Below, piece after piece: positions 32,024 through 41,481 of a DNA stretch of 51,736 bases (position 1 is its first letter; each line of letters begins with the position of its first letter). The stretch comes from Desulfobacteraceae bacterium (lineage in GTDB: Bacteria; Desulfobacterota; Desulfobacteria; Desulfobacterales; SURF-15). The notes below the pieces were generated by a model. It was not told the origin of the DNA. It did not search any database and worked only from the letters and a program-made list of their open reading frames with translations. A program made the position numbers and the translations under genes. The stretch spans positions 1 to 51,736 of the forward strand of contig QZKK01000225.1 in NCBI GenBank assembly GCA_003599475.1, in the 5' to 3' direction.

Positions 32024-35017
32024 TCAATGTGTGCTGCAGATTACGTGTCGATGCGATTCATGTCTAGCAGAGGATTGGGCTTGCAGCATCCTGTCGAATT
32101 CACTCGCCCACTCTCGGGCGATGGCGCACCATCTGTTGTTTTGTTCAATCCTGAGCCGTGCGGCATCACTCAACTGCTGCCATCTGTTCGTATCATTCAT
32201 CAAATTGCAGACCTCCTCTACGAATTTCACCCGATAATCAGGGCTTCTTGCATCCCCTTCGATGAGAATGCCTCCCCCGGCAACCGTCTCCGGCAGAGCC
32301 CCCAGGCGGGTCGTTACAACGGGGAGGCCGGCGGCCATGGCTTCCATGACGGCGATGCAGGAGGTTTCCGGAAAGTGGTTGGGATAGGCGAAAATACCGG
32401 CCCCGAGCAGGGCTGCAGCCAGCTCGGATTGAAAAACGCTTCCCTTGAGGGTGACTCCGTCCTGCTTTGCTCTCTCATAGAGATTTCCATACAGGCTTTC
32501 GTCCTGCTTGCGATCGATCCCATAGACTGCCATGCTGCTGTAGATATCGAGGCTTGCACCCGGGACCCGCTTTCGGATTTCAGGGAAAACATCCAGCAGC
32601 ACATCCAGACCGCGAAAAGGAGTACTGGTGTAAATCAGCTTTTTTCTATCCCTGCGGTCTGCCGGAAATTTAAAATCTTCCCAGTGAATGCCGTTTCGTG
32701 TTACAAAAAATTTTTCATTTGGGATACCGAATTCCTCCGAAAACATATCCCTCTGCCATCGGCTTACCGTAAAAATGCGGTCGATACGTTCGACGATATG
32801 CCCTTGGGCGAGCGTGCGGACGAACGGCTGATCATGGGCGTCTCCCGTCCAGAAGATCCGGACGCGTGCATCCACATCATTCAGAAAGGGGTGGAAAGTA
32901 CGGGATGCGACGATCACATCGGCCGGACATCGATTCAGGTCCTGCCTGTATAGGGTGATGTCTGCGTATCTTACACCGTCCCAGGTGCCGGAGCACCCGT
33001 TCCCGTATATGGTTACCGTATGGCCGTTCGCGGCAAGGCTTTGTGCCATGCGGATGATTGCAGTCTCAGTCCCCCCCATCGGTTTTTTTTCCAGCGCATG
33101 ACCCTGGAATGGAATTCCTCCCCATACGAAAGCGATCTCTAAGCTCCGGTTTTCATCGGCACTTTTTGTATGAGTAGAATTCCTCCCGAACTCAAGAGCA
33201 CATACTGCGTCACAAATTTCTTCGGCTACATGATCCATCTGATCGAAAAAGAGTTGAGAACAGGAGAGGTCGATTCTGAGCCGTTCGTCTTCATCATCGG
33301 TTCGCTTCAATGCAAAGTTCGACTGAAACTGCTTAACCAGCACGCGACAGAGGCGATCCTTGACCACTTCCTTGAACTGCTGATGACTTGCCATTCGATC
33401 TGCAATTTTATTTACTTCGCCGATCATCTGCATTCGCTGCGCTCGGTCTTTTTGAGGGTTTTGAAGACACTCCAACATGCAGTTGAGAGTAGGCAGTGCC
33501 GCCTTGCATAGGGACTGGACCGCATCGGCTTCATTGCGAAGCCAACGGAAACCCTTCCGGATCCTGTCTATTTGTCCCCGGCGGTTTTTTAAATGGGCAG
33601 TCTCGATGAGTGACGAATAATCGAGGGCACCGTCGCCTGAGTATCGCTCCAATGTTTCCCGGAGAGTCATGATGCGCGTGCCACGGATTCGGGCGCCGCC
33701 TTCAGTTGCATCGATGCATACGGCATCGGTTTTTGCGAGCTCTTTTTCAAAAAGAGTAATCATATTGATGAATCCATTCATCGTTGGGACCATCTCTCCA
33801 TTGATGCCGGGCACGACGGGCAAGTTTTCGAATTTAAAGCCTCTGCTCCAGATAGAACCGCTGTTTTGCGCATGGCCTTTTTTGCCGGGGAACGAGAGGT
33901 CCAGTCCGACGAAGATGATCGGGTCTGCACCCATGAGCCTGGCAAGATAGAACGCATAATGGGATACGCTGAACCCGTAAGGCAGGGTTTTAGCGGGATA
34001 CCACAAGGGAAGTGCCCACTGGCACAACAGATTATGCTCATTGAAGACAAACTTGGGTCCGGTAAAGAGTGCAGGGATATCCGGAAAGACATACGGTGAA
34101 TACACCAAAGACGTTTTTTTCAGAAGATCGGACGTCAGTTGATCGAATTTTCTCATATTTACGTCGATCGGATCGACCGATACGACAACATGGGGAAGAA
34201 TCGACTGTTTGATCAGGCAGGTGAGAGCCGAGTCCGTCGCGATGATCAGCAGTTTTTTTCCCATTCCTTTTATGCAATCGATATTCAAATCAAGGGAAGG
34301 ACCCGAAGTGACGACGAGTGCAGGCCGTTTCATTGCCATATCGGCAAGCGGATCGACCGGTGCAGACTCCGTGTAGCTGAAAATGTTTTGGATGATGTTT
34401 TTCAGCGTGACCTGACCGTGTCCCTCCAAGGTCTTGAAGTTGTCTTTGATAATGGCCACATATCGCTCGATTCTTTCCTCGATCCGATCGTACGCCCCGG
34501 GGTTCATGCCATAAGAAGGGGGGTGGATCAGCTTTCCGACTCGCCCCCCCAGGATTCGAAACTGCTCCTTCTCCAATGCTTCCCATATCCGATCGGTTTG
34601 ATCGGTATGAAACACCCGCACCCTTTCGTGGTTCAAGAGATCGGAGAGATCCGCGAAGCTAAGGGCGGCCTTCAGGATCTCAAGAGAGGATTCGATGACA
34701 AAAAGCCCATGCTCGGGGTGCATTTTAGCAGCGATCGAAAGAGGCAGATACCCGAGCCCAAAGCCAAAAAGGATGGTCAGGTCCTCGCCAAAGAAATGAT
34801 ATTGTGAAATCAGATCTTGTGCTTCTTCGACCGGATTGTTGGGGCTGTGCAGAAATTTCGGGCTTCCATTTTCGGATGAAAACAGCAGGGTCGGATATCG
34901 ACTGAGGGTCGGAATCACATGAACGGCGCCTATGCATGGACAATCGTTCAGCTTCCGGCAGAGTTCCGGATTCTTACGCAGAAGGTGCTTTAGATTGCTT
35001 TCTAGAAACTGAGTCAT
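32024..35017 (-). CDS. Maf-type (DUF115) flagellin glycosyltransferase fused to a GT4 domain
   Basis: The 997-residue protein combines two enzyme families. Residues 1-450 match the Maf/DUF115 family: TILFGFGLGYLPLSIAAKM (N-terminal MAF domain), ALVVTSGPSLDLNIDCIKG (235-253, SGPSLD motif), IATDSALTCLIKQSILPHVVVSVDP, and PIIFVGLDLSFPG. Maf enzymes attach nonulosonic acids (pseudaminic or legionaminic acid) to flagellin. A helical segment (460-620) links to a GT4 domain (625-990) with KPMGGTETAIIRMAQSLA, SRWQRDMFSEEFGI and HFPETSCIAVMEAMAAGLPVV. Neither half seems damaged. The fusion could transfer and extend the glycan in one protein. The 155 bp after it hold no gene. Confidence 0.88.
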   Translation of the reverse strand: MTQFLESNLKHLLRKNPELCRKLNDCPCIGAVHVIPTLSRYPTLLFSSENGSPKFLHSPNNPVEEAQDLISQYHFFGEDLTILFGFGLGYLPLSIAAKMHPEHGLFVIESSLEILKAALSFADLSDLLNHERVRVFHTDQTDRIWEALEKEQFRILGGRVGKLIHPPSYGMNPGAYDRIEERIERYVAIIKDNFKTLEGHGQVTLKNIIQNIFSYTESAPVDPLADMAMKRPALVVTSGPSLDLNIDCIKGMGKKLLIIATDSALTCLIKQSILPHVVVSVDPIDVNMRKFDQLTSDLLKKTSLVYSPYVFPDIPALFTGPKFVFNEHNLLCQWALPLWYPAKTLPYGFSVSHYAFYLARLMGADPIIFVGLDLSFPGKKGHAQNSGSIWSRGFKFENLPVVPGINGEMVPTMNGFINMITLFEKELAKTDAVCIDATEGGARIRGTRIMTLRETLERYSGDGALDYSSLIETAHLKNRRGQIDRIRKGFRWLRNEADAVQSLCKAALPTLNCMLECLQNPQKDRAQRMQMIGEVNKIADRMASHQQFKEVVKDRLCRVLVKQFQSNFALKRTDDEDERLRIDLSCSQLFFDQMDHVAEEICDAVCALEFGRNSTHTKSADENRSLEIAFVWGGIPFQGHALEKKPMGGTETAIIRMAQSLAANGHTVTIYGNGCSGTWDGVRYADITLYRQDLNRCPADVIVASRTFHPFLNDVDARVRIFWTGDAHDQPFVRTLAQGHIVERIDRIFTVSRWQRDMFSEEFGIPNEKFFVTRNGIHWEDFKFPADRRDRKKLIYTSTPFRGLDVLLDVFPEIRKRVPGASLDIYSSMAVYGIDRKQDESLYGNLYERAKQDGVTLKGSVFQSELAAALLGAGIFAYPNHFPETSCIAVMEAMAAGLPVVTTRLGALPETVAGGGILIEGDARSPDYRVKFVEEVCNLMNDTNRWQQLSDAARLRIEQNNRWCAIAREWASEFDRMLQAQSSARHESHRHVICSTH

Positions 35018-35099
35018 GGTTTAATCCGTATTCCCATTTTCAGGGGTTGAACCGGGGAAGCTTTTTTTCATTCATGTTCTTCGATTCGCCGATGCATCA

Positions 35100-36866
35100 T
35101 TATGAGTAAGGCGCAAGGACCTTTTCCAGAACGACAGTGTGAAAAAACCGGTGGCAGATCCCGAAAACGCTGCCGGTATGGGTTCGGATGAGGTTCTGAA
35201 GGAAGTCGTCCGGTGTGGAGAATCCCTTTTTGGGGCCGCATAAAACCGCCTGCGGCAGGATTCCCTGCATGACCCACTTCAGAAAGCTCTTGGGCTCGGT
35301 TTCCGAATAGCGCCACTCGATCGGAAGAGAAAAAACAAGCTCGACGAGTTTGTGGTCGATGAAAGGGGCTCTGACCTCGACCGAGTTTCCCATGCCGAGC
35401 TTGTCGCTGATATGCAGGCAATTGGCGGGAAGCCACGTCGACATCAGGATTGCGGACAACTGGTCCGGACCGTTTTGTGCTTCATGCAGATAGGCTTCGA
35501 GAGGATTCGGGGAGCGGAAACCGAGATCATCCGGCCATTTAAAAGGGAGCGATTTCCAGTAATTTTTGAAAGGGGGGATATAATCGATCGGATCCTGGAA
35601 AAGATATCGGCCCATTTTCGAAAAGGAATGGAATTGCGAAGAAAAAAAGGATCCGAAAGCCTGCAAATTTTCGCGGTGAATCGGAAGGAAGCTCGCAAGC
35701 CGGCGCTTAGTCTCAAGCTGCCCGGCGGTCACATTATGGTACGGATACCCGAAGAACAGCTCATCCCCGCCGGTTCCATTCAGAAGGACTTTGAACCCGA
35801 GCTCTCGAGCCTTTTTGTAGATCCCCCACTGCGGAATACAGACCGGGTCGGCTACCGGCTCGTCGATGAACCTTGTGTATTCATCGAAGTAGGTCTGAAA
35901 GTCGCCCGTATCCAGCTCGACTTCGTGCCAGTGAATGCCGCTTTTTTCCGCCAGCGATTTTGCCGCCATCCGTTCGTCACAGTCCGGCGCTCCCCTGTAT
36001 CCGGCAGTGATCGCATGGATCTCTTTCCGCGAAGCGGCGGCAATCGTTGCAACGGCGGAGGAATCGATTCCGCCGCTCAGCATGACCGCAACCGGCACAT
36101 CGCTTTGGAATCGAAGGTTTACGGAGGTATTGAGCAGGTTCAAAAAATCGTCCCGGGCATTTTCACGGGTTCCGGCGTAGGTCGGTTCAAAAGAGATCTT
36201 CCAGAACTTTTTCAGCCTCAGACCGGAATGATCCACCAACGCGTATTCTCCGGGGAGAAGCCGCCGGATCTGACTGATGAAGGTCTGCCGCATGTCGACC
36301 GGATAGGTGTATTCCAGAATTTGGCGGATGATGTTGTAATCTAAGTTCTTTCTGAGCAAGCCGTATTTGCTGATGGCTTTCAGCTCCGAGCTGAAGACGA
36401 TTCCGCCCGGTATCTCGGAAAAATAGACCGGTTTTTCACCGATTGGATCCCGTGCTGCCAAAAGAACCCGATTTTTAGAATCCCAGAGGACAAGCCCGAA
36501 CATGCCCACTAATGTCCCGAGACAGCCGACGCCCTTTTCTTCGTAGAGGTGCAAGATGACTTCACAATCGCTTTCTGTTTTGAAAAGATGCCCCCTGCAT
36601 TCGAGGTTTTTTTTCAATTCTTTGAAGTTGTAGATCTCTCCATTGCAGACCAGAACCAGCGTTCCGTCTTCATTGAAAAGGGGTTGGCGTCCGTTTTTTA
36701 ACCCGATGATTGCCAATCGACGCATCCCCAGCACGACCCGGTCGTCCGCCCAAATCCCCTCGTCGTCCGGCCCCCGATAAAGCATTTCGCGGTTCATGGA
36801 TCGAACCGTCTCCCGATCCGAATCCAGGAGGCATCCATATCGAAAGATGGTGTTGATGCCGCACAT
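35100..36866 (-). CDS. asnB: Asparagine synthase (glutamine-hydrolysing) family protein
   Basis: The 588-residue enzyme has an N-terminal class II glutaminase domain with Cys2 as nucleophile (MCGINTIFRY), RGPDDEG (31-37) and CNGEIYNF (74-81). The synthetase domain has the ATP pyrophosphatase loop VMLSGGIDSSAV (261-272) and the GTGGDELFFGYPYH block. In polysaccharide and flagellin loci, AsnB-like enzymes often amidate uronic or nonulosonic acids rather than aspartate. This copy sits between a Maf fusion and a GT4 gene, which supports such a role; the sequence does not show the acceptor. Its ATG directly follows the GT4 stop (TAAATG). Confidence 0.85.
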   Translation of the reverse strand: MCGINTIFRYGCLLDSDRETVRSMNREMLYRGPDDEGIWADDRVVLGMRRLAIIGLKNGRQPLFNEDGTLVLVCNGEIYNFKELKKNLECRGHLFKTESDCEVILHLYEEKGVGCLGTLVGMFGLVLWDSKNRVLLAARDPIGEKPVYFSEIPGGIVFSSELKAISKYGLLRKNLDYNIIRQILEYTYPVDMRQTFISQIRRLLPGEYALVDHSGLRLKKFWKISFEPTYAGTRENARDDFLNLLNTSVNLRFQSDVPVAVMLSGGIDSSAVATIAAASRKEIHAITAGYRGAPDCDERMAAKSLAEKSGIHWHEVELDTGDFQTYFDEYTRFIDEPVADPVCIPQWGIYKKARELGFKVLLNGTGGDELFFGYPYHNVTAGQLETKRRLASFLPIHRENLQAFGSFFSSQFHSFSKMGRYLFQDPIDYIPPFKNYWKSLPFKWPDDLGFRSPNPLEAYLHEAQNGPDQLSAILMSTWLPANCLHISDKLGMGNSVEVRAPFIDHKLVELVFSLPIEWRYSETEPKSFLKWVMQGILPQAVLCGPKKGFSTPDDFLQNLIRTHTGSVFGICHRFFHTVVLEKVLAPYS

Positions 36867-37817
36867 TTACAGGTATTCCTTCCAGAACCGGATCAGGGAT
36901 TCTTTCTCCGATTCGAACGTCAACGGCTGAACCGTTTGCAGCCCGTTTTGTCGAACGGCGTCGAGTTTCGGATCATTTCCTTCGAGCAGACCAAAGACGC
37001 TTTCCAAAACCTTGCCCAGGGCGAAGTAATCGTGGTTTTCGACTCGAAAGGCATTTTGCCCGGTGCCTTCCGGAACGATGAATTCATTTCCGCCGACTCC
37101 TCCGTATCCGACTACAACTGCGCCAGATGCCATGGCTTCGAGAATCGGACCGGGCACTCCCTCCCTCAAACCTGTCCCAATGAAAACCTTTGCTTTTCGC
37201 AGAACCGCTGCATACTCGGATTGAGTCATGTCTTTGATAGAGATCCACTCCCATCGGGTGATTCGTCTCCGGAGCTGCCGGAAGATCTTTTCCAGCCACA
37301 GCCCATGAGAGTTCCGGTGGGCCATATAGGCAAGAACCGGCTCCTTCTGCTGCGGGTCATAGTAAAACAATTTATGATCGATCGGGACTCCGATCCGGTA
37401 CACGGGGAGATCCATCGTCCATCGAACGAATTCTTCAATGACCCGGGAAGCCGTCAGCACTTGGCGGATTCCGTAGTCCGCCCACCGATCGCCCATGGGA
37501 AGATTTTCGAAGATGTAGCTCCAGTTCAGCGCCAGGACGATCTTGCGGATTCCTTCCGGCAGTTGCTGCATCGCCCGTGGCTCCGATTCCGGAATGACGA
37601 CGACGTCGTCTTTTTTCAGATTGAATCCGTTTCCCCAGTATCGGATGGGGGGAACGGACGGCACCCAGCGATTGCGGAACCCTTGTCTCTGGTGCAATAC
37701 ATGCGCGGCATATCCTTCCTCGTGCGATATTTGTGCCAGGCGATAGATCCTGTTGATCCCGCCGGAAGGGATATCGATATCAGGGCACAGAAAATAGATG
37801 AAGGGTTTCGGATTCAT
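36867..37817 (-). CDS. GT4-like glycosyltransferase
   Basis: The 316-residue protein begins with IYFLCPDIDIPSGGINRIYRLAQ, a GGxxR-type N-terminal loop found in GT4 (GT-B fold) transferases. It ends with FIGTGLREGVPGPILEAMASGAVVVGYGGVGGNEFI, which contains the E-x7-E-like nucleotide-sugar-binding region (EGVPGPILEAMASG). It is shorter than average for GT4. The upstream methyltransferase gene ends 64 nt before its start. Donor and acceptor are not known. Confidence 0.82.
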   Translation of the reverse strand: MNPKPFIYFLCPDIDIPSGGINRIYRLAQISHEEGYAAHVLHQRQGFRNRWVPSVPPIRYWGNGFNLKKDDVVVIPESEPRAMQQLPEGIRKIVLALNWSYIFENLPMGDRWADYGIRQVLTASRVIEEFVRWTMDLPVYRIGVPIDHKLFYYDPQQKEPVLAYMAHRNSHGLWLEKIFRQLRRRITRWEWISIKDMTQSEYAAVLRKAKVFIGTGLREGVPGPILEAMASGAVVVGYGGVGGNEFIVPEGTGQNAFRVENHDYFALGKVLESVFGLLEGNDPKLDAVRQNGLQTVQPLTFESEKESLIRFWKEYL

Positions 37818-37881
37818 CGGTTCGTCGTACTTCGGGGGTTTTGCTTTGTTGCTTCGATCGATATCGACATCGTTCCGGGCC

Positions 37882-38739
37882 TTACTTCAAAGGGAATCGA
37901 GTCGCTCTGAGAGAAGATACTTCCCATACCCCGATGCTTTTATCCCGGAACCGTCCGCCATTTTCACTATAATTTTCATTGATCATGACCTGAGGAGGCG
38001 GGAGCCCGAATGGCGGTTTTTCCAGATTGATCGGCCGCCACATGCCGGCCTGAATATCCGGATTGAAGCCATGTTCGGGAAATGTCGTTCCTGCCAGATA
38101 TTTGGATTGGCTGTCGATGATATTGAAAATCGCTCGACGGATCTGATTGGAGGTAAGATGTCCGAGACAGTCGCGGCAAAAGATCAAATCCACCCTAGGC
38201 AATTGATCTTGTGTGATGTCCAGTTTCAAGAATTTTCGAAATTCATTTCCGTATTGTTCCCGGTTCATGCAGACCAGTTCTTCGACAATATCGGCGCCGA
38301 TGTAAATATCGACTCCCAGAGGGACATGTTGCATCCAATTGAGATCACCACAAGGAATATCCAGAAAAGATCGAGCCTTCAACTCTCTGATCAGAAGGGG
38401 AAGAGCTTGCCGGATCCTTCTTGTCTGGGAAAGCGTCGACCCATGTCCGGATCTGGATTCCGGACAAGCCCATGCATTTTGAGCGTAGATTTGCCTGAAG
38501 ACGATCGACAGTTCATCGCCGGCCGCCGAGGGCTGCTTTCGATTCAATTTCCCGTAAACGGAGGCTGGTGGGACGAATTGGACAAGCCTCTCTTCTATCG
38601 ATCTCAGCTCTTGAGGCGAAAGATAAGCTGCATAAGTTTCAACGCAGGCTGCCGCTTCTGAAAACTTCGAAAGATCCAGGAGGGCGTGAATCAGATTCCC
38701 GTAGCTAAACTTCCGCCGATTTCGTTGCTTCTCCATCAT
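37882..38739 (-). CDS. Class I SAM-dependent methyltransferase
   Basis: The 285-residue protein has an N-terminal helical region and then ARSFLDIPCGDLNWMQHVPLGV (motif I at 125-134) with IYIGADIVEELVCMN and LIFCRDCLGHLTSNQI. This 'DIPCGD' type is frequent in capsule and glycan clusters. The start at 38739 (MMEKQRNR) follows the upstream GT2-TPR stop by 40 nt; the frame extends to 38853 but would overlap that gene. No conserved residue beyond the SAM-binding site suggests a substrate. Confidence 0.78.
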   Translation of the reverse strand: MMEKQRNRRKFSYGNLIHALLDLSKFSEAAACVETYAAYLSPQELRSIEERLVQFVPPASVYGKLNRKQPSAAGDELSIVFRQIYAQNAWACPESRSGHGSTLSQTRRIRQALPLLIRELKARSFLDIPCGDLNWMQHVPLGVDIYIGADIVEELVCMNREQYGNEFRKFLKLDITQDQLPRVDLIFCRDCLGHLTSNQIRRAIFNIIDSQSKYLAGTTFPEHGFNPDIQAGMWRPINLEKPPFGLPPPQVMINENYSENGGRFRDKSIGVWEVSSLRATRFPLK

Positions 38740-38779
38740 TTTCTGTTTGGGTCTTCCGTTTGGATTCCCCAGGCCAATC

Positions 38780-40297
38780 TCAGTTTGCGAGGAGCTTCTT
38801 GATTCGATGTTTTCCGGTTCCGTCACAGCAGTCGAACAGATTCGCCCGCACATTCGGATGCTGAGGCGACAGGAAAAAAGCGCGAAGAAAATACGCCAAT
38901 GCAGATCCAGCGCGTCGATTTTCCCAGCATATAACCCCCAGGTTGTTCAATGCCTCGCTGCATTGAGGGTCCACCCGAATCGCCTTTTGAAAATAGAGCT
39001 CCGCTTCTTCTGTTTTCGATTCCCTGAACAGCGTTTCTCCCCGGAGATTCAACTCGGAGGCCGCAGCCCTTTCGGCTTCGCGAGGATCCATTTTAAGCGC
39101 CTTCTCTTTGAGCAGAGAGGCATTTTTATGATCCGAATTCAAGGCAATCGCTCTATCGCACGAAATGAGTGCCTGCTGTCGCCACCCGAGCTGAACGTAA
39201 GCCCACGCCAAATTGCTGTAAAGGTCGGCATCCGCCTTGTTATACTTTGTCGCCTCGACAAGAAAGGGTACCGCCTCTTCAATCCGGTTGAGGCAGAGCA
39301 GGATAGAGCCGAGCGCACCGTAAGCGTTTCCGAAAGCGGGTTGAAGATCGATGAGACGATAAAAAATATTCTCTGCAGCCGCATAGCGCTTTTGATGAAG
39401 ATAGACTGTTCCCAAGTTGAACAGGCCGTCGGTATGGTCGGGGTTGAGGTCGAGTGCCTTTAGAAGTTCGGATTCCGCGGCCTTCAATTTTCTGTGTCGT
39501 AAATAGGTAACCCCTAAATCGACAAATGGATCCGGTCGACCGGGGCACTGCTCGACCACTTTCCGATATGTTTCGGCCGCCTTTTCGTAGTCTTCCAATT
39601 CCAGATATTGGGATGCCAAGTCGGTCCATGCCTTTGGTCCGGGGTCCGCTTCTGCTTTTATTTGCCCGATTTCTAGATATAATCGTGCCTTCCGATCGAT
39701 TCGTGAAGGATCGCGGACCTTCCCGTAGTGATGAATCGGTATAGCCGTTGATTCATAAGGGAGGGAGTGGATTGAAAAACTGGGCTCGACAAGTTCATGC
39801 ACCGGGCCTGTGAATCGAATTCTGATGTCTCTCCTGAAAAGCCGGATCAATGCCGACGCGATGTATCCGCTGTAGCCTCTCTCTTCAGGATATTCTTCGC
39901 ATGCAGGGATCCAGTTCTTGAAATTCGGATTGTTCCCGTAGGTCCGCTGTTCCAATGCAAATCCATAGGCTGCATCCTTTTTCAAAAGATCGCGGATTCT
40001 TCCGTGATCGACCGGAGCAACCACCTCATCTGCATCCAGAACCAGGATCCATTCCATATTCGCTTTCTCAAGGGAAGCATTGCGGGCACTGCTAAAATCG
40101 TTTTCCCAGGGAATCGAGTGAATTCGCGCGCCATGCCGCTTGCCGATATCGATTGTCTCATCCTCAGAGCCGGTGTCCATGAGAACGATTTCATCCGCGA
40201 GATCGATGACGCTGTCGAGACATTGCCCAAGGACTTGCGCTTCGTTTTTTACGATCATGCAGAGGGAGAGCGTATGCTGGGATTTCGTTGGGGTCAT
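38780..40297 (-). CDS. GT2 glycosyltransferase with C-terminal TPR repeats
   Basis: The 505-residue protein begins with a GT-A fold: LSLCMIVKNEAQVLGQCLDSV (residues 11-30) and WILVLDADEVVAPV, in which DAD is the metal-binding DxD-type motif, and RNASLEKA in between. Residues about 215-490 hold at least six TPR units (for example DGLFNLGTVYLHQKRYAAAENIF and SEALNNLGVICWENRRAGSA). The GT2-TPR arrangement is common for glycosyltransferases that act on proteins or long glycans. The start at 40297 overlaps the GT9 stop in ATGA form; the frame is open to 40399. Confidence 0.86.
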   Translation of the reverse strand: MTPTKSQHTLSLCMIVKNEAQVLGQCLDSVIDLADEIVLMDTGSEDETIDIGKRHGARIHSIPWENDFSSARNASLEKANMEWILVLDADEVVAPVDHGRIRDLLKKDAAYGFALEQRTYGNNPNFKNWIPACEEYPEERGYSGYIASALIRLFRRDIRIRFTGPVHELVEPSFSIHSLPYESTAIPIHHYGKVRDPSRIDRKARLYLEIGQIKAEADPGPKAWTDLASQYLELEDYEKAAETYRKVVEQCPGRPDPFVDLGVTYLRHRKLKAAESELLKALDLNPDHTDGLFNLGTVYLHQKRYAAAENIFYRLIDLQPAFGNAYGALGSILLCLNRIEEAVPFLVEATKYNKADADLYSNLAWAYVQLGWRQQALISCDRAIALNSDHKNASLLKEKALKMDPREAERAAASELNLRGETLFRESKTEEAELYFQKAIRVDPQCSEALNNLGVICWENRRAGSALAYFLRAFFLSPQHPNVRANLFDCCDGTGKHRIKKLLAN

Positions 40298-41475
40298 CCG
40301 CCCCGAAGCCTGGTGTTGAACGTTTCGAATAGAGCTTTGCTTGAAAAAGCGGACAGGCAGGGGCTGAAGACGCTGTTTCTTTCTTTCGCCTCGGGGCATC
40401 GTTTCGCTCCGTTTACAGATCCGGCGTAGAATTCCGAAAACATGCTTTTGCCGCAGGGGGATCGGCAGGTTTTTCCAAGGTAATCGGCCTCCAGGGCATA
40501 AACCGTTTGGTAGTAGACCGTCCGGAGTCTGGAGGCGATGGGCCCGAAGAGCGCCATGCAGGGCTTTCCGAGTGCTGCGGCGATGTGGTAGGCCGAGCTG
40601 TCGGTCGTCACGATACAGTCGCTCTGGTGCAGCGCAGTGACATAGGCGGTCAGGGAATCTTCGGTGTCAAGGGCAAGGACATTCGAAGGCGAGGTCAACC
40701 CTGCGCATTTTTCGGGATATCGGTTCAGATAACCGTTTGGAATGATAAAGAGCGAATCTTGGAATTCCCGTGGAAATAAAGCGAGTACCTCCGGCGGCAG
40801 ATCGCGAAGGGGATCGCTGGCGAGACCGTTCAGATAAACGAGTCTTCGATATCGACTTCGATTCTGACGAAACCAATTCGCGACCCTTTCATCTTGCAGG
40901 GATTCTACTGACAATTCTATACTCTTGTCTGGGATATCCAACGGATTCAGCCCGATCTGCTCCAGGTAGAAGTCGATCATATGGGTAGAGGACATCGAAC
41001 CGCTGCAGCCGCTGAATTCGACGATGTAATCAGCCGTCATCAACTCGTTGAGAGTGAGAGGTTGGGCGATCACCGAATCGAGGTATGGAATCGCCGAAAA
41101 AAGCGGTTTATGGCACGCAAAGGATGCAAGCGATAAATGCGTTTCCGGGTGGAGGCGGCGCCGGATTTCGCGGAAAGCAGGGACACACATCAGCACATCG
41201 CCGATTCCGCCTCCTCGAATCACCAGGATTCGGCTTCCCGGGGGGACCCGCATACCCGGTGTTAACGGTTTCGGAAAACCCGGGAGGCGCTGTGCATCGA
41301 AATGGATTTTTTTCAGTTTACCATCGCTTCGCTGAAGGATGCGCCTTCCCATCTCGTTTTCCATGGCAAGAATATGGTCGGTATTGATTTCCGGGTACGT
41401 CAACGGCTGCAGAATGAATTTTGCATCGTAGACGGTCAGATCCACATTGGGTTCCGTAGCGGCCAAAAATATCAT
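40294..41475 (-). CDS. GT9 (heptosyltransferase-like) glycosyltransferase with N-terminal extension
   Basis: The 393-residue protein has an N-terminal 80-residue extension, then the GT9 start SRILVIRGGGIGDVLMCVPAFREIRRRL (81-108). The C-terminal half has IVTTDSSAYHIAAALGKPCMALFGPI, the GT9 donor-binding region, and the cluster CRSPCGKS near the end. Members use ADP-heptose or related donors. The gene ends in an ATGA overlap with the GT2-TPR gene and starts 6 nt after the GT4 stop at 41482, so the unit is compact. Confidence 0.84.
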   Translation of the reverse strand: MIFLAATEPNVDLTVYDAKFILQPLTYPEINTDHILAMENEMGRRILQRSDGKLKKIHFDAQRLPGFPKPLTPGMRVPPGSRILVIRGGGIGDVLMCVPAFREIRRRLHPETHLSLASFACHKPLFSAIPYLDSVIAQPLTLNELMTADYIVEFSGCSGSMSSTHMIDFYLEQIGLNPLDIPDKSIELSVESLQDERVANWFRQNRSRYRRLVYLNGLASDPLRDLPPEVLALFPREFQDSLFIIPNGYLNRYPEKCAGLTSPSNVLALDTEDSLTAYVTALHQSDCIVTTDSSAYHIAAALGKPCMALFGPIASRLRTVYYQTVYALEADYLGKTCRSPCGKSMFSEFYAGSVNGAKRCPEAKERNSVFSPCLSAFSSKALFETFNTRLRGG

Positions 41476-41481
41476 CCGATG

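Noticed and set aside
31985..32953. 322-codon plus-strand ORF opposite the Maf-GT4 gene
   Set aside because: The minus strand encodes the conserved GT4 motifs over the same region, so this is a shadow frame.
36936..37910. 324-codon plus-strand ORF opposite the GT4-like gene
   Set aside because: Same reason: the minus-strand protein has the GT4 donor-binding motif, while this frame shows no family pattern.
41113..41130. TGGCACGC-type sigma-54-like site inside the GT9 gene
   Set aside because: The GG and GC doublets are 14 bp apart, not 12, and the site is inside a gene on the opposite strand.
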